DNA of 64,000 nt from JARRQJ01 sp037381915 (lineage in GTDB: Bacteria; Pseudomonadota; Gammaproteobacteria; DRLM01), in NCBI GenBank assembly GCA_037381915.1, contig JARRQJ010000007.1:1-64000 (forward strand), in the 5' to 3' direction. The position numbers and the translations under genes are program-made. Below the pieces are notes generated by a model. The model was not told the DNA's origin. It made no database searches and worked only from the letters and a program-made list of their open reading frames with translations. Positions within the stretch are counted from its first letter, which is position 1. Every line of letters starts with the position of its first letter. Of this stretch, positions 9,313-16,888 are shown piece after piece.

Positions 9313-10708
9313 GCCGCTCTTCCACTGCTTGCGGCGGGAGCGTCTTGTCCGGATTGAGGATGCCATCGGGGTCGAACAGTTGTTTGATGCCGCGCATCAG
9401 CTCCAGGGTTGGCGGCGCGATCTCCCGTGCAATGAAATCCCGTTTTTCGATGCCGACGCCGTGTTCGCCGGACAGGGTGCCATTAAGCTGCAGCACCAGT
9501 TCAAACACCCGGTCGAGACAGCGTTCGGCCCGCCGCATCTCGTCCGCGTCGTCGGGATTGACCAGAAGATTGACGTGAATGTTGCCGTTGCCGGCATGGC
9601 CGAAGTTGACGATGGTGATGGCGAATTCACGGGACAGGGCTTCCAGGCCGCCGATCAATTCCGCCATGCGCGATACCGGCACCACTACATCTTCATTGAT
9701 TTTCTTCGGCGCAATGGTGCGCAGCGCGGGTGAGAGCGCCTTGCGCGTAGCCCACAGCGCGGCGCTCTCCTCCGTGGTCTGCGCCGCCTTGATTTCGAGT
9801 ATGCCGTCGCCGCGGGCCGCCGCGGCGACGCTATCCACGGCGGCGGCGATGGAGGCGTGCTGGCCGTCGACCTCGATCATCAGCAAGGCGCCGGCCTCGT
9901 GCGGCAAAGGAATCTGCGCGTAATCGCGGATCATGGCGATGGCACGCCCGTCGATGAATTCCAGGGCACAGGGGGTCACCGGCTGCGCCATGATGCGCGA
10001 TACGGCGCGGGCGGCGCTGTGCATGTCGCGATAGATACCCTGCAACATGCGTTTGGTTTCCGGCAGGGGCGTCAATTTCAAGGTGGCCTCGGTGATCACG
10101 GCGAGAGTGCCCTCCGAGCCGATAAGCAACCGCGTTAGGTCGTAGCCCACCACACCCTTGGTGGTGTAGACCCCGGTGCGAATTTCCGCGCCGGCGCCGG
10201 TGACGGCACGCAGTCCCAGGGTGTTTTCCCGGGGTGTGCCGTATTTCACGGCGCGCGGTCCGGCGGAGTTATAGGCGAGATTGCCGCCCACCGTGCAGAA
10301 CGCCGCGCTGGTGGGATCGGGTGGCCAGAAAAAACCGTGGGCGCCGGCGGCTTCCTGTACGGCCTGGTTGGTGACGCCCGGTTGCACCACCATCACGCGA
10401 TTATCCACGTCTATCTCGAGGATACGATCCATGCGCTCCAGCGCCAGCACGACACCGCCCTTCACCGGGACGGTGGCACCGGTGGTGCCGGTGCCGCGGC
10501 CGCGCGCCACCAGGGGCACCCGGTGGTGGGCGCAGAGGCGCACCACGGCCGTGACCTGAGCATGATCGGTGGCAAATGCCACCGCCTCCGGCAGGGTATG
10601 GCGGCGGCTGTTGTCGTAACCGTAAGGCCAGCAATCGGCGGCGTCGGTAAGGACATTGGCGGGACCGACGCTTTGGCGCAATGCCGCTAAAAAATTCTCG
10701 TCCAACAT
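9305..10708 (-). CDS. FAD-linked oxidase, GlcD / D-lactate dehydrogenase family
   Basis: A flavoprotein that probably oxidises a 2-hydroxy acid such as glycolate or D-lactate. The 467 residues comprise an FAD-binding PCMH domain (about 40-215, with VARGRGTGTTGATVPVKGG and NLAYNSAGPRAVKYG) and the FAD-oxidase C-terminal domain (about 220-460, with FGHAGNGNIHVNLL and SGEHGVGIEKRDF). No glcE or glcF partner is adjacent, so a stand-alone D-lactate dehydrogenase is at least as likely as glycolate oxidase; substrate cannot be fixed from sequence. It lies 18 bp downstream of dolP on the same strand. Confidence 0.88.
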   Translation of the reverse strand: MLDENFLAALRQSVGPANVLTDAADCWPYGYDNSRRHTLPEAVAFATDHAQVTAVVRLCAHHRVPLVARGRGTGTTGATVPVKGGVVLALERMDRILEIDVDNRVMVVQPGVTNQAVQEAAGAHGFFWPPDPTSAAFCTVGGNLAYNSAGPRAVKYGTPRENTLGLRAVTGAGAEIRTGVYTTKGVVGYDLTRLLIGSEGTLAVITEATLKLTPLPETKRMLQGIYRDMHSAARAVSRIMAQPVTPCALEFIDGRAIAMIRDYAQIPLPHEAGALLMIEVDGQHASIAAAVDSVAAAARGDGILEIKAAQTTEESAALWATRKALSPALRTIAPKKINEDVVVPVSRMAELIGGLEALSREFAITIVNFGHAGNGNIHVNLLVNPDDADEMRRAERCLDRVFELVLQLNGTLSGEHGVGIEKRDFIAREIAPPTLELMRGIKQLFDPDGILNPDKTLPPQAVEERPT

Positions 10709-10726
10709 GACCTTTCGAAGCCAGCG

Positions 10727-11317
10727 CTAATCCAGGTATTCGAACAGCACGACCACCCGGCCGACGCCGTCCACGAAACGGGCTACTTCGGTCGCGGCTT
10801 TGGCCTCCGCGTGGCTGACCTTGCCGAGCAAATAGACAGTGCGGTCTTCCGTGACGACCTTGACATTGGCGGCGCTGACTTGTTTGTTGGCCAGCAGTTT
10901 GGCCTTGATTTGAGTGGTTATCCAGGCGTCCTTGCCGCGCGACTTCACGGTGGTGGGCTGCGCGACGACGATCTGATTGTACACCTTGCGGACCTTATCT
11001 ATATGGCGTGCGATGTTTACAGCGCGGTCACGCATGTCGCTGGTGGGCGTCTCGCCGGTGAGCAGCACCACGTAGTCGTAGCAGGTAATATTGATGTGCG
11101 CCTCTTTGCCCAGGTCGTCTTGGGCAAATATCGCGTTGGTCGCCTTGAGTTCGATGGCTTCGTCATCGACGATGGTGCCGGTGCTGCGCCGGTCTGCGGC
11201 CATGGCGGCGCCGGCGCCGCCAGCGGCGATGACGCCGACACAACCTTGCAGTTGGGCCAGGATCAGGATACCGCTCATGATGACGGCGTTACGGATACAT
11301 CGGGGTACGGGCTGCAC
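10727..11317 (-). CDS. dolP: Outer-membrane BON-domain lipoprotein DolP (YraP)
   Basis: An envelope-integrity lipoprotein. The 196-residue precursor starts with a lipoprotein signal ending in the lipobox LQGC (Cys26) and then carries two BON domains, at about 50-115 and 125-190, the layout of E. coli YraP/DolP. It follows yraN by 26 bp and belongs to the lpoA-yraN-dolP unit. In E. coli the gene diaA sits between yraN and dolP; it is missing here. Confidence 0.9.
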   Translation of the reverse strand: MQPVPRCIRNAVIMSGILILAQLQGCVGVIAAGGAGAAMAADRRSTGTIVDDEAIELKATNAIFAQDDLGKEAHINITCYDYVVLLTGETPTSDMRDRAVNIARHIDKVRKVYNQIVVAQPTTVKSRGKDAWITTQIKAKLLANKQVSAANVKVVTEDRTVYLLGKVSHAEAKAATEVARFVDGVGRVVVLFEYLD

Positions 11318-11343
11318 GATTTACTCCTAACGATATAGCCTTG

Positions 11344-11733
11344 TCATGATTGCCAGGCCTCTGCGCCGAAGGCGTTGCGAATCCATTGCAGGTGATTTTC
11401 TCCGGATGCGGTGTCGATGGCCACCACATCGAAGCGTGCCGGCCGGGCGGCGGCGTCGGGGTGGGATTGCAGGTAGTGCATGGCGGTGGCCGTGAGTTTG
11501 GACTGTTTGCGTCGATCGACGGTTTCGGCGCCCCCTGCGAAGCGGCGGTTTCCCCGGTAACGCACCTCGACGAACACCAGGTCGCGGCCGTGGCGCATGA
11601 TCAAATCGATCTCACCGTGACGACAGCGGTAATTTCGGGCGACGAATTCCAGGCCGCGGGCGCGCAGGAAACGGCACGCCTGGTCTTCAGCGGCCTTGCC
11701 GCGCTCGCCGGGCAGGATGCGGCTCAGATCCAT
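11344..11733 (-). CDS. yraN: YraN, UPF0102 endonuclease-like protein
   Basis: A 129-residue member of the UPF0102 family with a restriction-endonuclease-like core: GKAAEDQACRFLRARGLE at the N-terminus, then NYRCRHGEIDLIMRHGRDLVFVEVRYR, which supplies the E-D-ExK catalytic pattern. The cellular role is not established. Its ATG shares one base with the lpoA stop (TAATG), indicating translational coupling. Confidence 0.92.
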   Translation of the reverse strand: MDLSRILPGERGKAAEDQACRFLRARGLEFVARNYRCRHGEIDLIMRHGRDLVFVEVRYRGNRRFAGGAETVDRRKQSKLTATAMHYLQSHPDAAARPARFDVVAIDTASGENHLQWIRNAFGAEAWQS

Positions 11734-13628
11734 TACTTAGCGGCTGTCGCGGTTTGCGAGATGAGCTGCGGACGTCCCCCTACGAAGCGCGCCCACAGCA
11801 AGATACGACGGATACGATTGTTCTGATCTATGACCAGCCGCCCGGTGGCGCCGGGAAATTCTTGATAAGGTGATGCGCGCAACGAATCCAGATCGGGTAT
11901 CAGCCGATAGGCGTCCACGCCCAGGGCATAGAGCCGCGCATAGCGGTTGGCGGTCTTCGGCCATAAGTGCCGGATCTTGCCGCGCAAAGGAAATTGCCGA
12001 GGGGTCAACAGCCAGGGAATGTCGGTAAACGTGACACCGTCCAGGTCGCGGTCCTTGGCGGCGTCCCGCTGACCGTCGAAAATGTGGGAGGTCGAGTAGA
12101 TGGGGAGATCCCCCGCATACAGAAATTTCAGCTGCGGTGGAATCTGCCGGGCCTGGCGCGGAAACGCCGCCATGAAGATGAAGTCGGCGTCGTGGCGGCG
12201 CCGGGGTTCGAACTTGAAGGTGGTGTGCAAGGTGGCGCGCAGGGCCTTGGCGCGGTCGATGCTGGCGTCGATGTTCAACAGGCGCCGCAACGGTTGGGAA
12301 AGGTCCTCGGTGTTGGCGGGATAGGTTTGCATTGCTGCCACCTTGCCACCCAATTGTTGCCAGTGCTCGGCGAAGGCATTGTAGATGCGACTGCCCCAAT
12401 CCCCGTCGGGGACAATGGCCAGGGCCTGTTGGTGATCTTCCAGCCAGGCGCGCTCCGCGACCATGCGCGCCTCGTCTTCCGGGGCGAGTCCGAACTCAAG
12501 AAATTCGGCGGGCAAGGTGTCATTGCTGTCCGTGTAATTAAGTACCAGGGTGGGCAGGGTGATGACGTCGGGTTGGCGCAATAAGGCGGCGATGGAGTTT
12601 TTTTGCAGCGGCCCGACGATGAATTGGGCCCCGTTCTTGACCGCCTGGGCATAGACTTGCGCGATATCCGTGGTGGTCGAGGTATCGTAGGTCTGAATGA
12701 CCGGCAGGTAATCCTGATTTTTCCGCTGGTAGTAGGCGGAGAGAAAGCCGTCCCGGATGGCCGCGGCGGATTTGGCGAAGGGCCCGCTCATGGGAAGGAG
12801 CAGGCCGATGTGCGCGGGCTGGCCGATCAGCTTTTGCGGCTGCTGTGCCAGCAAGGAGGCCAGTAACTGCGCGGAGGCGGGGTGGTTGGGATAACGATGG
12901 CGCCAGGCAGCGATGCGCTGTTTGATATCGGTGCCTGGCGCGGGCGCGGTCTTGGCGATGTCGGCGAGTTCCAGCCAGCCGCTCAAGACGTCGGGCGGCG
13001 GCGCCAGCTTGAGGGTTTCCAAGGCGGTGCTCGACAGGGACATCAAGGCCTGCCACAGGGCCTGCTCATTACGCTGCGCCGCCTGCGGGTCGCTCAGCAG
13101 TGGCGCCAAGGCAATCCGTGCGCGCGCCGCTTCCAGATAGTTGTCCAGTTGAGCGTAGGCGGTGGCGCGCAATTCGTGGACGGCGATGTGCAGAGAGGGC
13201 GTCATATCCGTGGGGGTGACGTCTTTCAAGGTGTCGAGTGTCGCGCGCGGACGGTGTTCCGTCAGGGCGATGCCCGCCTCTATCGTGCGTTTACGATTCA
13301 ATTGCCGGGCGTCGAGCTTATCCACCTGCAGGGAGTTCAGGGTCTGTTTGGCCTGTGGGACGAAATTGGCGTGCAGAAACGCCTCGGCGGCGCTCAGCAA
13401 ATACTCAGATTGCTCCGTGCCGCTGCTGGCCTTGGCGAGTTCCAGGTATTCGCGGGCGGCGATGGCGTAATTACCGCTTTTGGCCGCATTCTGCGCCTTC
13501 CTCAACTCGGGCGAGGGGACCGCCGTCGGCCGTAGCGACGTGGGGGCGATGGCGCAGGCGCCCAGGATCAGGGCCAATGACAGCGTCAGGCAAAGCGTGG
13601 GAAGGCGGATTGTGGTCGTGGCATTCAT
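11733..13628 (-). CDS. lpoA: Outer-membrane lipoprotein LpoA, activator of penicillin-binding protein 1a
   Basis: In gammaproteobacteria LpoA reaches from the outer membrane through the wall to activate the peptidoglycan synthase PBP1a. The 631-residue protein begins with a signal peptide and lipobox LGAC (Cys25), then a helical N-terminal domain (to about 270) and a periplasmic-binding-protein-like C-terminal domain (from about 300, IGLLLPMSGPFAKSAAAIRDG). The start at 13628 was chosen because it gives a proper lipoprotein signal; the frame extends to 13748 with non-family sequence. It is divergent from rsmI across 120 bp, an arrangement shared with E. coli and Pseudomonas. Confidence 0.93.
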   Translation of the reverse strand: MNATTTIRLPTLCLTLSLALILGACAIAPTSLRPTAVPSPELRKAQNAAKSGNYAIAAREYLELAKASSGTEQSEYLLSAAEAFLHANFVPQAKQTLNSLQVDKLDARQLNRKRTIEAGIALTEHRPRATLDTLKDVTPTDMTPSLHIAVHELRATAYAQLDNYLEAARARIALAPLLSDPQAAQRNEQALWQALMSLSSTALETLKLAPPPDVLSGWLELADIAKTAPAPGTDIKQRIAAWRHRYPNHPASAQLLASLLAQQPQKLIGQPAHIGLLLPMSGPFAKSAAAIRDGFLSAYYQRKNQDYLPVIQTYDTSTTTDIAQVYAQAVKNGAQFIVGPLQKNSIAALLRQPDVITLPTLVLNYTDSNDTLPAEFLEFGLAPEDEARMVAERAWLEDHQQALAIVPDGDWGSRIYNAFAEHWQQLGGKVAAMQTYPANTEDLSQPLRRLLNIDASIDRAKALRATLHTTFKFEPRRRHDADFIFMAAFPRQARQIPPQLKFLYAGDLPIYSTSHIFDGQRDAAKDRDLDGVTFTDIPWLLTPRQFPLRGKIRHLWPKTANRYARLYALGVDAYRLIPDLDSLRASPYQEFPGATGRLVIDQNNRIRRILLWARFVGGRPQLISQTATAAK

Positions 13629-13748
13629 GCTGTAGTTTGAACAGGTTTGATGTTTATGGTTACGGAACGGTTGCCGCGGGCTTGAAAAGTAGTGAATGCC
13701 GGCGGTCCAGCAGTTACAAGCGTCACAGTATCGATAGGTGTCCTGCAA

Positions 13749-14609
13749 GTGTCAATTGTAAACGGTGCGCTCTACATAGTGGCTACGCCCATCGGCAACC
13801 TCGCCGATATGACGATGCGGGCGATCGAGGTGCTGCGCGGCGTGGCCCTCATCGCAGCCGAAGACACCCGGCACAGCAGGGTGCTCTTGCAGCATTTCGG
13901 CATTGATACGCCGTGCCTTGCCTGTCACGAGCATAATGAGCGGCAGCAAACGGAAAGACTTATCGAACGTCTGCAGACGGGGGAGGCCGTGGCGCTGATC
14001 AGCGATGCCGGGACGCCGCTACTGAGCGATCCCGGCTTCCATCTGGTGCGAGCGGCCCATGCCGCGGGGATTCGCGTGATCCCGATTCCCGGTCCCAGCG
14101 CCGCCCTGGCTGCCCTGTCGGCATCGGGCGTGCCCACGGATCGATTTGTGTTTGAGGGCTTTCTCCCCGGGAAACAGGCCGCCCGCCGCGAGCGGCTGAT
14201 GGCCTTGCGGAGCGAAACCCGCACTCTGCTCTTTTATGAGGCCCCTCACCGCTTGCTCGCGACCCTGGAAGACATGGCGGCCATTCTCGGCCATGGGCGC
14301 GAGGCAGTGCTGGCACGGGAATTGACTAAACTCTATGAGACCATCCGCAAGGACAGCCTGGGGGTTCTGTGGCGTTGGGTGGAGCAAGACCCCGACCAGC
14401 AAAAAGGGGAATGCGTCCTGGTCGTGCAGGGAGCGGTGTCCGCCGCCGACGAGGGGGAGGCCGATCTGCGGCATACCCTGGGAGTGTTATTGGAAGAATT
14501 GCCCCTCAAGCAGGCGGTGGGCTTGGCGATGAAAATCACCGGTGAAAAGCGTAACCGCCTTTATCAATGGGCGGTGGAGATGAAAGAGGGAGGCGCCGGT
14601 CCACGGTGA
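13749..14609 (+). CDS. rsmI: 16S rRNA 2'-O-ribose C1402 methyltransferase RsmI
   Basis: Methylates the ribose of C1402 in the decoding centre of 16S rRNA, acting with RsmH, whose gene lies 1 kb downstream. The 286 residues show the tetrapyrrole-methylase-like fold with ALYIVATPIGNLADMT at the N-terminus and LISDAGTPLLSDPGF. The GTG at 13749 gives a family-like start 10 residues before the first conserved block; an ATG at 13692 is possible but adds atypical sequence. It diverges from lpoA and is followed by rnpB. Confidence 0.93.
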   Translation: MSIVNGALYIVATPIGNLADMTMRAIEVLRGVALIAAEDTRHSRVLLQHFGIDTPCLACHEHNERQQTERLIERLQTGEAVALISDAGTPLLSDPGFHLVRAAHAAGIRVIPIPGPSAALAALSASGVPTDRFVFEGFLPGKQAARRERLMALRSETRTLLFYEAPHRLLATLEDMAAILGHGREAVLARELTKLYETIRKDSLGVLWRWVEQDPDQQKGECVLVVQGAVSAADEGEADLRHTLGVLLEELPLKQAVGLAMKITGEKRNRLYQWAVEMKEGGAGPR

Positions 14610-14663
14610 GCGACGGGCCGCGGCGGGGGGCCACAAATTCATACCCGCGTGACCGTGATTTGC

Positions 14664-14669
14664 TAAAAT
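14664..14669 (+). promoter_or_regulatory. -10 element of the rnpB promoter
   Basis: TAAAAT lies 5 bases before the first base of the P1 stem of RNase P RNA, the right distance for transcription to begin at the mature 5' end. No convincing -35 hexamer is seen. Confidence 0.45.
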
Positions 14670-14674
14670 TGCCG

Positions 14675-15026
14675 GAGGAGTCGGCCAGACAGTCGCTGCA
14701 TCCCCGCGGGGAGGTGGAGGAAAGTCCGGGCTCCATAGGGCAGGGTGCCAGGTAACGCCTGGGGGGTGAGAGCCCACGGAAAGTGCCACAGAAAATACAC
14801 CGCCGATGTCCCGCGAGGGGCAGGCAAGGGTGAAATGGTGCGGTAAGAGCGCACCGCGCGGGTGGCAACACGCCGCGGCAGGGTAAACCCCATCCGGAGC
14901 AAGGCCAAATAGGGGGACTTAGCGCGGCCCGCGTTGTCCCCGGGTAGGCCGCTACAGGTGCGCGGTAACGTGCATCGCAGATGAATGGCTGTCCACGACA
15001 GAACCCGGCTTATCGGCCGACTCCTT
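14675..15026 (+). ncRNA. rnpB: RNase P RNA, bacterial class A
   Basis: The catalytic RNA that matures tRNA 5' ends. The ends are set by the P1 helix: GGAGTCGGCC at 14677-14686 pairs perfectly with GGCCGACTCC at 15015-15024. Between them lie the conserved GAGGAAAGTCCGGGCTCC block, the ACAGAA segment, GGTAAACCCCATCCGGAGC, CAAATAGGGGGACTT, and the 3' block GACAGAACCCGGCTTAT. Length (about 350) and order fit class A. The position between rsmI and mraZ is conserved in Pseudomonas. No clear intrinsic terminator follows. Confidence 0.96.
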
Positions 15027-15212
15027 ACTATATTGCGTTAATCGGCCATGAGTACGGCATCACCCATCTTAATCCATCGCCCAAAGTGTCTCTCACAAGC
15101 CCCTGATTTGGAGTAATTCTTGCTTTTGTCTTGCCGCATCTCGCGGCTCATTTTGTTCGCCTAAGTGACTGTCAATTAAGCAGGAATCATGAAATTTAAA
15201 CCCGAATTTTTC

Positions 15213-15242
15213 TTGACAGAGGGGCTTTTTGCTACCTATAGT
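15213..15242 (+). promoter_or_regulatory. Sigma-70 promoter of the dcw cluster
   Basis: A perfect -35 hexamer TTGACA (15213-15218) and a good -10 hexamer TATAGT (15237-15242) are separated by 18 bases. This sits 57 bp before mraZ, immediately upstream of the MraZ-box repeats, as expected for the promoter Pmra that drives the division and cell wall cluster. Confidence 0.8.
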
Positions 15243-15251
15243 GTTTCGAGG

Positions 15252-15276
15252 TGGGAGATTGTGGGTCTTGGTGGAA
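15252..15276 (+). promoter_or_regulatory. MraZ operator, three TGGNN repeats at 10 bp spacing
   Basis: TGGGA (15252-15256), TGGGT (15262-15266) and TGGAA (15272-15276) are separated by exactly five bases each. MraZ of E. coli and other bacteria binds direct TGGGN repeats with this 5 bp spacing between the promoter and mraZ, so this is the expected autoregulatory site. It begins 10 bases after the -10 hexamer, so it overlaps the start of the transcript. Confidence 0.75.
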
Positions 15277-15298
15277 TTTTGCTGGAGGGAGGCGGCGG

Positions 15299-15601
15299 GT
15301 GTTTCGCGGGGTCAATCCACTCAATTTGGATGCCAAGGGCCGCATGGCGATGCCCACGAAGTACCGCGATCGCCTTCGGGAGATCTGCGGCGGCAAGCTG
15401 GTCCTGACAGTGGATCGCGATCGTTGTCTGCTGGTCTATCCGCTGCCCGAGTGGGAAGAAATCGAGCGCAAACTGGTCAAACTACCTAGCCTCAACACCC
15501 AGGCGAGGCGTTTGCAGCGCCTGTTGATCGGCCATGCCACCGAGGTGGACCTGGACAGCGCCGGCAGAATCCTCTTACCCCCCGCCGTGAGCAATGGCTG
15601 A
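15299..15601 (+). CDS. mraZ: Truncated MraZ transcriptional regulator
   Basis: MraZ is a DNA-binding repressor of the dcw cluster built from two AbrB-like halves, normally about 150 residues. Here the reading frame starts well (GTG at 15299, GGAGGGAGG upstream, FRGVNPLNLDAKGRMAMPTKYR) and is family-like through RRLQRLLIGHATEVDLDSAGRILLPPA, then stops after VSNG at residue 100. The second half is thus cut inside its DNA-binding fold. The genuine family C-terminus is found immediately downstream in another frame, which points to an internal deletion of about 100 bp plus a frameshift, or to a sequence error. If real, the protein probably cannot bind as a normal ring-shaped repressor. Confidence 0.85.
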   Translation: MFRGVNPLNLDAKGRMAMPTKYRDRLREICGGKLVLTVDRDRCLLVYPLPEWEEIERKLVKLPSLNTQARRLQRLLIGHATEVDLDSAGRILLPPAVSNG

Positions 15602-15657
15602 TGGAAGATGAAGACGAGCAACCGCTTCCTACGGAACTGGAATCGCTTTCTCTTTGA
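15583..15657 (+). pseudogene. mraZ: Out-of-frame C-terminal remnant of mraZ
   Basis: Read one frame away from the truncated mraZ, this segment encodes RREQWLMEDEDEQPLP followed by TELESLSL and TGA. An acidic tail ending in LSL is the conserved C-terminus of MraZ (E. coli ends LQDLSL). It shows that the gene was once full length. The overlap of the two frames at CCCGCC (15581-15586) suggests the deletion occurred across a short repeat. The remnant's stop lies 5 bp before the ATG of rsmH. Confidence 0.8.
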
Positions 15658-15662
15658 CGTTC

Positions 15663-16595
15663 ATGCCTGACGCATCCACCCATCACCCGGTGATGTTGGA
15701 AGAGGTGATGGCGGCACTGCAGGTCCGCGCCGACGGCGCGTACGTGGATGCAACCTTCGGTCGTGGTGGTCATAGCGCCGCAATATTGCAGCGGCTCGGT
15801 GTGGGTGGACGCCTCATCGCCATCGATAAGGATCCATGGGCGGTGGAGGTGGCCAGGGAGCGGTCGGCGAGGGATCGCCGCTTTAGCATTTATCAGGGTT
15901 CGTTCGCCATGTTGGAGCATTTCGCGGAAGCCGAGGTGATGTCGGGCAAGGTGAACGGGGTGTTGTTCGACCTCGGTGTCTCGTCGCCGCAACTGGATAC
16001 GGCGGAACGGGGATTCAGTTTTTTGCGCGAGGGGCCTCTCGATATGCGCATGGATACGTCGCACGGCGAGAGCGCTGCCGCCTGGCTGGCGCGCGCCTCC
16101 GAGGCCGACATCGCTTACGTGCTCAAGACCTATGGCGAGGAACGTTTCGCCAAGCGCATTGCCAGGGCGATAGTCCAAGCCAGGCGTACGGCACCCATCG
16201 AGACCACCACGCAACTCGCGGAGATCGTGGCCGCCGCCAATCCCGCGTGGGAGCGGGACAAACACCCGGCGACCCGAGCCTTTCAGGCCATACGCATCCA
16301 TATCAACCGGGAACTGGAGGATTTGGAGCAGGCCCTGCCGCAGGCCTTGCGGGTGTTGGCCTCCGGGGGACGGCTTGCCGTCATCAGCTTTCATTCATTG
16401 GAGGACCGCATGGTCAAGCGTTTCATGCGCGACGCGGCGCGGGGTGGGGACCTGCCGCGCAGGCTGCCGGTGCCGGCCAGTGCCTTCAAGCCGATCTTGC
16501 GCATCGTGGGCAAGCCCGTTTACCCGAGCGCCGCCGAAGTGGCGGCCAATCCGCGTGCCCGCAGTGCGGTGTTGCGCGTGGCGGAAAAGATATGA
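15663..16595 (+). CDS. rsmH: 16S rRNA N4-methylcytidine C1402 methyltransferase RsmH (MraW)
   Basis: Methylates the base N4 of C1402 in 16S rRNA using S-adenosylmethionine; partner of RsmI. The 310 residues include HHPVMLEEVMAAL near the start, the cofactor motif VDATFGRGGHSAAIL, the block LFDLGVSSPQLDTAERGFSF, and the C-terminal AVISFHSLEDRMVKRFM. The ATG at 15663 is preferred; a TTG at 15654 overlapping the mraZ remnant stop is an alternative adding three residues. It has no obvious ribosome site, so it may depend on translation coming from mraZ, which the mraZ frameshift would disturb. Confidence 0.94.
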   Translation: MPDASTHHPVMLEEVMAALQVRADGAYVDATFGRGGHSAAILQRLGVGGRLIAIDKDPWAVEVARERSARDRRFSIYQGSFAMLEHFAEAEVMSGKVNGVLFDLGVSSPQLDTAERGFSFLREGPLDMRMDTSHGESAAAWLARASEADIAYVLKTYGEERFAKRIARAIVQARRTAPIETTTQLAEIVAAANPAWERDKHPATRAFQAIRIHINRELEDLEQALPQALRVLASGGRLAVISFHSLEDRMVKRFMRDAARGGDLPRRLPVPASAFKPILRIVGKPVYPSAAEVAANPRARSAVLRVAEKI

Positions 16596-16888
16596 ACGCC
16601 AAGGCCTCCCCGGGCACGGAGCGCCCGCCGTTCAGGACCTTGGCCGTGTTGATGGTGCTGGTGATGGCGTCGGCGTTTGCCGTGATCTATGCCAAGCATC
16701 AAAGCCGCAAACTGTTCGTCGAGCTACAAGCCTTGCATAAGGCGCGGGATGACATGGATATCGAGTGGGGACAACTCCAGCTGGAGCAGAGCACCCTGGC
16801 CACCCATAGCCGCGTAGAGGGGACCGCCAGCAACAAATTGGGCATGGTGATTCCGGATGCGAAACAAGTGGTGATTCTGCGGCCATGA
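16592..16888 (+). CDS. ftsL: Cell division protein FtsL
   Basis: A 98-residue single-pass divisome protein that with FtsB and FtsQ activates septal wall synthesis. It has a short cytoplasmic tail, one membrane helix (about residues 15-37, TLAVLMVLVMASAFAVIYA) and a periplasmic coiled coil with leucine heptads. The start overlaps the rsmH stop by ATGA and its own stop overlaps ftsI by the same 4 bp, so it is translationally coupled on both sides. The sequence is weakly conserved, and the call rests on size, topology and position. Confidence 0.92.
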   Translation: MNAKASPGTERPPFRTLAVLMVLVMASAFAVIYAKHQSRKLFVELQALHKARDDMDIEWGQLQLEQSTLATHSRVEGTASNKLGMVIPDAKQVVILRP

